Part shown: piece by piece, positions 1 to 4,636 of the stretch | How the letters are laid out: each line of letters begins with the position of its first letter | Numbering within the stretch: the stretch's first letter is position 1 | Source: Chryseobacterium sp. UBA6632 | GTDB lineage: Bacteria; Bacteroidota; Bacteroidia; Flavobacteriales; Weeksellaceae | DNA: 5,248 nt | Direction of reading: 5' to 3' | Assembly: GCA_002455915.1 (NCBI GenBank) | Contig: DKLU01000057.1 | Span: 1-5,248 of the forward strand | Notes under the pieces: model-generated | Databases searched by the model: none | The model's input: the letters and a program-made list of their open reading frames with translations, nothing else | Told to the model about the DNA's origin: nothing | Made by a program: the position numbers and the translations under genes

Positions 1-32
1 CGATTATTGTTTTTTGATTTAATGGCATAATT

Positions 33-347
33 CTATTTTGGAAAAACACCAGTGAATGTTTCCTCGCCATTTCCGATTTGTATAATAGGTTTGTTATAAT
101 TATAAGAAATAATGAAAATTTCATCCTCGAAAAAGACAATATCAGACTTTCTGTAGAAAAATTTATTATTAATTTTTGAATATTTTTCAATATCAGTTTC
201 TACTTTTTCAACTAAAATATAATCGTTGGTTTGTAAAAATTTGAATAATATTTTTCGTCTATATTTAAAATGAAAGTAAAGGATGGTATTGAGTGAACCA
301 AAAAGAATTACAAATCCTATAATTAAAATATAAATATCATTCATCAT
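33..347 (-). CDS. Small single-pass membrane protein, function unknown
   Basis: I do not recognise the family. The protein is about 104 residues. It opens with a hydrophobic segment (residues 5-27, rich in Ile, Leu and Phe), followed at once by a basic stretch (KYRRK, 28-32). This fits an N-terminal membrane anchor with a cytoplasmic C-terminal domain of about 70 residues, rich in Tyr, Phe, Ile and Lys and probably beta-rich. The reading frame stays open upstream to an ATG at 395, but that extension is the rpoD terminator hairpin and its T-tract read as protein. I therefore start at the tandem ATG-ATG at 347/344. No Shine-Dalgarno sequence is visible. The gene lies downstream of rpoD on the same strand but behind that terminator, so it needs readthrough or its own promoter; I found no clear one. 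The frame is intact and hydrophobicity is concentrated at one end, so it is probably a real gene. Confidence 0.6.
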   Translation of the reverse strand: MMNDIYILIIGFVILFGSLNTILYFHFKYRRKILFKFLQTNDYILVEKVETDIEKYSKINNKFFYRKSDIVFFEDEIFIISYNYNKPIIQIGNGEETFTGVFPK

Positions 348-349
348 TA

Positions 350-389
350 CAAAAATAAAAAAGCGGAACCTGAAAATCAAGCTCCGCCT
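350..389 (-). terminator. Rho-independent terminator of rpoD
   Basis: On the minus strand, positions 387 to 363 form a perfect 11-bp stem with a 3-nt TTT loop. The GC-rich base is GCGGA/TCCGC, with two G-U pairs further up. Two more weak pairs (G-U, A-U) can be added at the base from 388-389. It is followed directly by a run of T residues (complement of 350-362). It lies about 20 nt past the rpoD stop codon, which is the right position and orientation to end the rpoD transcript. Confidence 0.9.
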
Positions 390-408
390 ATACATTGTTT
401 CGTTAAAA

Positions 409-1275
409 TTATTTACCTAAATAAGATTTTAAGATCTTACTTCTGGTATTGTGCTTTAATCTCTTGATCGCTTTTTCTTTGATCTGACGAACTCTCTCTC
501 TTGTAAGATCAAAAGTTTCACCGATTTCTTCCAGCGTCATCGGGTGTTTTCCGTTCAATCCGAAGTATAATCTTACCAAATCAGCCTCTCTTGGAGTCAA
601 AGTATTCAATGCTCTTTCGATCTCGATTTGTAGAGATTCAAGCATCAAATCCTTATCTGGGCTTGGAGATTCTCCAGAACGCAATACGTCATAAAGATTA
701 GAATCTTCACCTTCTACCAAAGGCGCATCCATAGACAAATGTCTACCGGAATTTTTCATTGATTCTTTGATATCTTCCTCGCTCATGTCAAGAACTTCAG
801 CCAATTCTTCCGGAGAAGGTGGTCTTTCATTTTCCTGCTCAAGATGAGCGTAAGCTTTGTTGATTTTGTTGATGGAACCGATTTTGTTCAATGGTAATCT
901 TACAATTCTCGACTGTTCAGCCAATGCCTGTAAAATTGATTGACGAATCCACCATACCGCGTAAGAGATGAATTTGAAACCTCTTGTTTCATCATACCTT
1001 TTTGCTGCTTTCATCAATCCCAAGTTACCTTCATTAATTAAATCGGGTAAAGAAAGACCTTGATTTTGGTACTGTTTAGATACTGAAACTACGAAACGAA
1101 GGTTGGCTTTAATTAATTTCTCAAGTGCTGCTCTGTCGCCCGCACGTATTCTCTGTGCCAAATCTACTTCCTCGTCTGCTGTAATTAGTTCTACTTTACC
1201 AATTTCCTGCAAATACTTGTCTAATGAAGCAGTTTCCCTGTTGGTTACCTGCTTAGTGATTTTTAATTGTCTCAT
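409..1275 (-). CDS. rpoD: RNA polymerase primary sigma factor (RpoD/SigA)
   Basis: This is the housekeeping sigma factor, which binds core RNA polymerase and directs it to -33/-7 promoters. At 288 residues it is the short Bacteroidota form: there is no region 1.1 and the protein begins almost at region 1.2 (about 17-50). Region 2 (about 54-123) holds the core-binding segment [14 protein letters not shown] (78-91) and the -10 recognition and melting helices with the YAVWWIRQ motif (105-112). Region 3 spans about 127-205. Region 4 (about 220-283) ends in a helix-turn-helix with [18 protein letters not shown] (247-264), whose RERVRQ contacts the -33 element. The start [14 protein letters not shown] is the usual one for this phylum and has a GAGGA ribosome-binding site 8 nt upstream. 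The gene appears monocistronic, with an intrinsic terminator just after the stop. No key residue is missing. In Bacteroidota this sigma recognises TTTG (-33) and TAnnTTTG (-7), which is family knowledge. Confidence 0.97.
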   Translation of the reverse strand: MRQLKITKQVTNRETASLDKYLQEIGKVELITADEEVDLAQRIRAGDRAALEKLIKANLRFVVSVSKQYQNQGLSLPDLINEGNLGLMKAAKRYDETRGFKFISYAVWWIRQSILQALAEQSRIVRLPLNKIGSINKINKAYAHLEQENERPPSPEELAEVLDMSEEDIKESMKNSGRHLSMDAPLVEGEDSNLYDVLRSGESPSPDKDLMLESLQIEIERALNTLTPREADLVRLYFGLNGKHPMTLEEIGETFDLTRERVRQIKEKAIKRLKHNTRSKILKSYLGK

Positions 1276-1283
1276 CTATTTTT

Positions 1284-1288
1284 TCCTC
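1284..1288 (-). promoter_or_regulatory. Shine-Dalgarno site (GAGGA) of rpoD
   Basis: The minus strand reads GAGGA, then 8 nt, then the rpoD ATG. This is a good anti-Shine-Dalgarno match at a standard distance and supports the 1275 start. It stands out because no other gene in the window has a comparable site, and Bacteroidota genes often lack one. Confidence 0.65.
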
Positions 1289-1332
1289 AAAAAAGAGTTT
1301 GTATATATTATACGTTTGAGAAAGTAAAAAGG

Positions 1333-1347
1333 TTACACTTAGTGCAA
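1333..1347. repeat. Imperfect palindrome upstream of rpoD
   Basis: TTaCACTtAGTGcAA is a 15-bp interrupted dyad with one mismatched pair, about 60 bp upstream of the rpoD start codon. The arms CACT/AGTG pair around a single central T. It is shaped like a protein-binding operator, but no regulator is known from the sequence and chance is possible in AT-rich DNA. Confidence 0.3.
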
Positions 1348-1421
1348 TTATTTTTTATTTATTTAAATTAAATCTGAAAAAATAGTTGTAAATTATTGCT
1401 TTAAACTGGTTGAAAGCTAGT

Positions 1422-1433
1422 TGAAACGTTTCA
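1422..1433. promoter_or_regulatory. Perfect 12-bp palindrome TGAAACGTTTCA, candidate operator
   Basis: TGAAACGTTTCA is exactly its own reverse complement, with a central CG. It lies in the divergent region, about 147 bp from the rpoD start and 119 bp from the oxidoreductase start. The left half-site is repeated: GTTGAAA occurs at 1409-1415 and 1420-1426, 11 bp apart, about one helical turn. Symmetric sites with a central CG are typical of LacI-family operators (family knowledge), but the binding protein cannot be inferred from this window. Confidence 0.45.
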
Positions 1434-1503
1434 TAAATATTTTATTTCAAGTTATTTATACGTCTAATTATAACATAAATAGTTTTCACCTATCAATTTT
1501 CAT

Positions 1504-1533
1504 TTTACATATAAAGTGAAAGAATTAAATTTG
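1504..1533 (+). promoter_or_regulatory. Likely sigma-A promoter of the FrnE-like gene
   Basis: TAAATTTG at 1526-1533 matches the Bacteroidota -7 consensus TAnnTTTG at every fixed position. A weaker TTTA at 1504-1507 sits 18 nt upstream in place of the TTTG -33 element. Transcription would start near 1540, giving a leader of roughly 12 nt before the ATG at 1552. The call rests mainly on the -7 element. Confidence 0.55.
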
Positions 1534-1551
1534 GTTCGTAAAATTTAAACA

Positions 1552-2250
1552 ATGAAAATAAAAGTTTGGTCAGACGTGATGTGCCCGTTTTGTTATATAG
1601 GAAAGCATAATTTTGAGCAGGCACTCGAAAAATTACCTTTTAAAGATAAAGTAGAAGTAGAGTGGAAGAGCTTTCAGCTAGATCCAACATTAGAATCTGG
1701 AAAAGCCATCAGCACTTCGCAATATTTTAAAGAAAAAAAAGGATTTCCTGAATCTCAGGCTCAGCAAATGATGAATCATGTTTCTGAAGTTGGAAAAGCT
1801 GCCGATTTGGAATTTAATTTTAGTAAAGCTTTAATCACTAATACCTTTTCAGCACATAAAATTCTTCATTTGGCTAAAAAATATAATAAGGCAAATGAAA
1901 TGGAAGAACTTTTGTTTAAAGCTCACTTTACAGACGGAAAAGATGTTTCTGATGTTGATGTTTTAAGTTCTTTAGCTTCAAAATTAGGAATTAATGAAGA
2001 AGAAACTAAAAAAGTACTAAGCTCTGATGAATTTGATTATGAAGTACATCAGGATATTTTGGATGCCAGAAATCATGGGATTAGTAGCGTTCCGTTTTTT
2101 GTATTAAATGAAAAGTATGCTGTTTCTGGAGCGCAACCTGTGAATGTTTTTGAAGATGCTTTAAAGCAGGCCAATAAAGAAACGGAATCACCGTTTATAA
2201 ATTTGGCAGATCAAGAAAATTCTTGTGATGATGATGGATGTACGATCTAG
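1552..2250 (+). CDS. DsbA-family (FrnE-like) thiol-disulfide oxidoreductase
   Basis: A 232-residue thioredoxin-fold protein of the DsbA/FrnE branch. The active site is CPFC (C11-P12-F13-C14), right after the first beta strand (MKIKVWSDVM), followed by YIG. An inserted helical domain covers about 35-160. The cis-proline loop is GISSVPFF, with V180-P181. FrnE-type proteins catalyse disulfide exchange or isomerisation. No signal peptide is visible, so it is probably cytoplasmic. The last residues are acidic and contain a second pair of Cys, C225 and C230, in a C-x4-C arrangement (CDDDGC), resembling the extra motif described for Deinococcus FrnE. The start at 1552 lies just after a good TAnnTTTG promoter and leaves the usual short N-terminus before the active site. 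The gene is divergent from rpoD and convergent with the PPC gene, which it overlaps by 4 nt. Length and motifs are normal for the family; the substrate is unknown. Confidence 0.92.
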   Translation: MKIKVWSDVMCPFCYIGKHNFEQALEKLPFKDKVEVEWKSFQLDPTLESGKAISTSQYFKEKKGFPESQAQQMMNHVSEVGKAADLEFNFSKALITNTFSAHKILHLAKKYNKANEMEELLFKAHFTDGKDVSDVDVLSSLASKLGINEEETKKVLSSDEFDYEVHQDILDARNHGISSVPFFVLNEKYAVSGAQPVNVFEDALKQANKETESPFINLADQENSCDDDGCTI

Positions 2251-2684
2251 GATAAAAACCTGTCGTTATCATTATTAAAATAAATAATCTGAGTATTTAA
2301 AGGGTGGAGGAAAAATTCACCCTTATTTAATATCTTAGCATCCAAAAGATCGCCTGCCATAGCATGATGTTCTTCATCAAAAGTTACATTGAGTTCTAAA
2401 ATAGGGCTTTCATCAATATTACATACACTTCCTGATATATTGGCGGTCATATTTTTAGCATTAAATTTCACATTAAAATGCTTTTTAGTCCCCGGATTTT
2501 TAAAACGAAGCAGAACATCTTTTATTGAGCCAACTCCAACTATTTTTCCGGTTGTTATTTTTTGACTTATAATAAAATCGGTAAGAGCATCCTTTAAACT
2601 CGATTTTTCTTTTATACTAATGAGATAACTGTTTTCAATCTTTCTAGCCGACCAAAAGTCGCCTCTAAAACTATTTGCATCCAT
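2247..2684 (-). CDS. PPC/DUF296-domain protein, possible DNA-binding or regulatory role
   Basis: The protein is about 145 residues and consists essentially of one PPC (DUF296) domain, a fold shared with the C-terminal half of plant AT-hook proteins and usually trimeric. Recognisable elements (numbered from the ATG) are SLKDALTDFI (29-38), the turn TGKIVGVGSIKDVLLRF (45-61), the NPGTKK loop (63-68), NISG (82-85) and the C-terminal AGDLLDAKI strand (110-118). Many bacterial and archaeal members bind a metal with His in an H-x-H...GGH pattern. Here those positions read E97-L-N99 and A-G-D112, so the site looks altered. I chose the ATG at 2684. The frame extends to a TTG at 2726 (159 residues), but a -7-like TATCTTTA (complement of 2732-2739) would start transcription close to that TTG. 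There is no AT-hook or other DNA-binding tail, so the biological role is unknown. It is convergent with the FrnE-like gene; the stop codons overlap in CTAG. Confidence 0.8.
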   Translation of the reverse strand: MDANSFRGDFWSARKIENSYLISIKEKSSLKDALTDFIISQKITTGKIVGVGSIKDVLLRFKNPGTKKHFNVKFNAKNMTANISGSVCNIDESPILELNVTFDEEHHAMAGDLLDAKILNKGEFFLHPLNTQIIYFNNDNDRFLS

Positions 2685-2799
2685 AAAGCGTATATAATTA
2701 AGTGGTAACAACTCTATAATTTTCAATTATTTAAAGATAGATTTGTTAAAGTAATATTGTTCTGTTTTCTAATACATTCTCTATGCCATATTCGCATAA

Positions 2800-2876
2800 A
2801 AATCTTTAATACCATAGATATTAGCAGTAAATAATTTAGAATCATTATTTGTTGCATATCATTTTATTAAAGATTT
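2800..2876. repeat. Nested inverted repeat
   Basis: AAATCTTTAATA (2800-2811) is the exact reverse complement of TATTAAAGATTT (2865-2876), with 53 nt between them. Inside the loop, AAATAAT (2829-2835) pairs exactly with ATTATTT (2844-2850). Together they could form a two-level stem-loop on either strand. Both stems are very AT-rich and no T-tract terminator follows, so function is uncertain. Confidence 0.45.
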
Positions 2877-2907
2877 GGAAATCAGCTTTGGTTGATAATT
2901 TTAGTTA

Positions 2908-2933
2908 AAAAATATTGATTTGGGAATATTTTT
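2908..2933. repeat. AT-only 9-bp inverted repeat
   Basis: AAAAATATT (2908-2916) and AATATTTTT (2925-2933) are perfect reverse complements around an 8-nt loop, GATTTGGG. With no G-C pairs the stem is weak in RNA, so it is not called a terminator. Confidence 0.3.
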
Positions 2934-3099
2934 CAGGCTTCAGAAAAATGATAAATTAATCTATAAATAGTGATAAAAAATACCACAGAGATACCATGAA
3001 ACTTTATGATATCACCTATAAATAAAGGTAGAAGGCTGTTTTGATGTCCAAACACAAAATGCTTGATTGTAATCATAAATTTATAAGACGATAATATTA

Positions 3100-3107
3100 T
3101 ACTTTTG
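3100..3107 (+). promoter_or_regulatory. Candidate -7 element TACTTTTG
   Basis: TACTTTTG matches TAnnTTTG at every fixed position and points toward the HTH gene about 300 bp downstream. No TTTG is found at the proper distance upstream; the best is TTTA at 3080-3083 with a short 16-nt spacer. If used, it would give a leader of roughly 295 nt or a separate short transcript. Confidence 0.3.
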
Positions 3108-3164
3108 GTCTGAGATTTTAAAACAGATATTTAATGAGCAAAAAAAATGATAAATATTAGCAAA

Positions 3165-3202
3165 ATTGCAATTCGCGTGGTATGTATATGGTATTGCAAT
3201 TC
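3165..3202. repeat. Pair of ATTGCAATTC direct repeats
   Basis: ATTGCAATTC occurs at 3165-3174 and again at 3193-3202, 28 bp apart. Each copy contains the 8-bp palindrome ATTGCAAT. The pair lies about 205-245 bp upstream of the HTH gene, so it could be a tandem regulator site. Confidence 0.35.
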
Positions 3203-3408
3203 AGTGAAAATTTAATCATTTTTTATTTCTTTGCTCTTACCTTAAAATTATATGAATGCCTAGGTGTTTATAATTTTAAACAAAATATCAAAAATTATGA
3301 AAATAATATATCAAAAAGACGAATTTTATTTATTTTTTTGAGAAATAGTAAATTAAAGTTTAAGAGTGGAATAGAGCCTTTGCATTTAAGCATCGGAATT
3401 GAGTAGAG

Positions 3409-3765
3409 ATGAGAAAGAATAGTATGAAAAACGACAAAGCGGAAATAAATTTAGACGATTTAAACCAAAAAATTTTGGCACAGGATGAGATTATAACATT
3501 AGCGAAAGAAAACTCGCCTCGTCTTTTGAACAAATCCCGATTGGTTTATCCCGATTTTTTTGATAAAATATTCGCTATACAGCCCAATCTGAAGAATTCG
3601 GAGCTTATTTTTTGTATCTATTTGAAACTTAATCTATCAACTAAAGAGATTGCCACTTACACTTTTGTTACCCCAAAAGCCATTCAAAATCGTAAAAACA
3701 GATTACGAAAAAAACTGAATATTGCTTCTGAAGTAGATATCTATAAGTGGTTCAATCAATTATAA
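3409..3765 (+). CDS. Free-standing LuxR-type helix-turn-helix protein
   Basis: A 118-residue protein that is essentially a DNA-binding domain. The C-terminal half has the GerE/LuxR-like pattern NSELIFCIYLKLNLSTKEIA (63-82), then the recognition helix TPKAIQNRKNRLRKKL (88-103) and a short tail ending in IYKWFNQL. The preceding segment (about 15-60, with LAKENSPRLL and the YPDFFDKIFAIQPNL linker) is what normally joins this HTH to sensory or TPR modules in Flavobacteriia regulators. Here there is no such module, receiver domain or membrane segment. It may be a small stand-alone regulator or the surviving C-terminal piece of a longer one. An in-frame stop at 3400-3402 excludes a longer version from this frame. 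The second Met (3424) is an alternative start, giving 113 residues. It is convergent with the MBL-fold gene, with 3 bp between the stop codons. The targets are unknown. Confidence 0.8.
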   Translation: MRKNSMKNDKAEINLDDLNQKILAQDEIITLAKENSPRLLNKSRLVYPDFFDKIFAIQPNLKNSELIFCIYLKLNLSTKEIATYTFVTPKAIQNRKNRLRKKLNIASEVDIYKWFNQL

Positions 3766-3768
3766 TTA

Positions 3769-4500
3769 TTAAAATTCTAAAATAGACTTTTCGAGATCAT
3801 GGTATAAAAGAACTTTCCAATGGTATTCTTCAGCCTGCTGCTGCCAAAGTTGTCTTAGTTCCATTGCTTTTCTCCCATCATAGTCGCTTTTAAAAGCTAA
3901 ATGATATTTTAGATAAGACTCTTGTGGAAGGTTATCTGCACCATAAAAGATGTTTTCTCCTGCTTCATTAATCCAAAAAACCTGCATAAAAGGAGTATGG
4001 CCTCCGGTAACTTCAAATGAAATTTCATTATTGATTTTTCCGGTATTTTCTTGCATCCAATTGATATTAGGTAACTGAATAATTTTCTCCAAAGTATCAA
4101 AATCAAAGGAATAATTTCCTGTGTTTTGCAGAGCGAAATCTAATTCTCTTTTCTGAATATAAATTTCAGCATTTGGAAAATTAGATTCAAAACCGTTGTT
4201 TGTAAATTTTAAAATTCCTTCAACGTGATCTTTATGAAGGTGAGAAAGTAATACTTTTGTTATTTGCTCAGGATTGATATTATTCTCTTTCAATTTTTCT
4301 AGTATAATTAATTCTCCTGCATTATTTTTCCAGCCAATACCAGCGTCTAAAAGGATGTAATCATTTTTTGTAATAACTAAAAACGGCTGAACCGACATTT
4401 TAATACCTTTAATTTCATCAAAATTTTCATCAGTTAATAAAGTAAAATCTTTCGTTTTATTGGTTGAGAAATTACCTTCTTTTAGTGAAATAATTTTCAT
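3769..4500 (-). CDS. MBL-fold metallo-hydrolase
   Basis: A 243-residue hydrolase of the metallo-beta-lactamase superfamily, resembling the lactonase-like branch (AiiA/AttM/YtnP type). It has the full metal-binding set: H87-L-H89-K-D91-H92 (SHLHKDHVEG), H168 in GGHTPFMQ, D189 in YGADNLP and H234 in LLYHD. This predicts a two-metal (usually zinc) centre acting on an ester, lactone or similar bond; the substrate cannot be told. LLDAGIG (50-56) is the usual strand and turn before the motif. No signal peptide is visible from this start, so it is probably cytoplasmic. The frame stays open to an ATG at 4572, adding 24 residues with a hydrophobic run, but MKIISLKEGNFS is the typical beginning of such proteins, so I start at 4500. 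It is convergent with the HTH gene and divergent from the DUF421 gene. No terminator is visible after the stop. Confidence 0.9.
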   Translation of the reverse strand: MKIISLKEGNFSTNKTKDFTLLTDENFDEIKGIKMSVQPFLVITKNDYILLDAGIGWKNNAGELIILEKLKENNINPEQITKVLLSHLHKDHVEGILKFTNNGFESNFPNAEIYIQKRELDFALQNTGNYSFDFDTLEKIIQLPNINWMQENTGKINNEISFEVTGGHTPFMQVFWINEAGENIFYGADNLPQESYLKYHLAFKSDYDGRKAMELRQLWQQQAEEYHWKVLLYHDLEKSILEF

Positions 4501-4636
4501 TAGAAAAGTGTAAATATAAAGTGCAAATTTCCCTATAATTATTAATTTATAAAAACGCTTTTTTTCGATCATTATTATCGCTAAAACCGATTATTATTGG
4601 TCTGTTTTTTGGATTTGATAAAGTAAATAATTTTCT

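Larger units (their letters stand above)
2685..3408. other. Long AT-rich region without a convincing gene
   Basis: The region lies between the minus-strand PPC gene and the plus-strand HTH gene. I see no tRNA, no transposase and no reading frame with recognisable protein features. A 74-codon frame at 3182-3406 is rejected as low-complexity. The region does contain a 12-bp inverted repeat with a nested stem (2800-2876), an AT-only hairpin (2908-2933), a perfect TAnnTTTG -7-like element (3100-3107) and two copies of ATTGCAATTC (3165-3202). It may combine the PPC promoter with a long leader or upstream control region for the HTH gene, or it may be decayed sequence. Confidence 0.6.

Noticed and set aside
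1..24. Similarity between the window start (CGATTATTGTTTTTTGATTT) and 4588-4618
   Set aside because: The match needs gaps, involves only T-rich sequence, and does not extend; no duplication is supported.
1311..1318. Perfect -7 element TACGTTTG on the plus strand in front of rpoD
   Set aside because: There is no -33 element at the proper distance, and the nearest plus-strand gene is about 240 bp away with its own better-placed promoter.
1103..1327. 74-codon plus-strand frame opposite rpoD
   Set aside because: It lies antisense to a well-conserved sigma factor and reads into the rpoD leader; its sequence is explained by the codons of the other strand.
2251..2270. Hairpin GATAA...TTATC just after the FrnE-like stop codon
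   Set aside because: A 5-bp AT-rich stem with a 10-nt loop and no T-tract, lying inside the coding region of the PPC gene; it is not a credible terminator.
2980..3030. Short repeats ATACCACAGAGATACCAT and a CTATAAATA pair, considered as a mobile repeat
   Set aside because: The units are short, imperfect and AT-rich, with no flanking target duplication or terminal inverted repeats.
3361..3405. tRNA-like 3' end: the complement of the stretch GGAATAGAGCC resembles a T-arm
   Set aside because: The B-box match has several mismatches, the T-stem does not pair, and there is no acceptor or anticodon arm.
3182..3406. 74-codon plus-strand frame just upstream of the HTH gene
   Set aside because: The translation is low-complexity, rich in Phe, Ile, Lys and Asn, with no recognisable domain. 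It overlaps the repeat-bearing leader and ends 2 bp before the HTH start. It is most likely an open stretch of AT-rich DNA, though a small leader peptide cannot be fully excluded.
3909..4106. 65-codon minus-strand frame within the MBL-fold gene
   Set aside because: It sits in another frame of the hydrolase, inside the region coding its His168 and Asp189 ligands, and has no features of its own.
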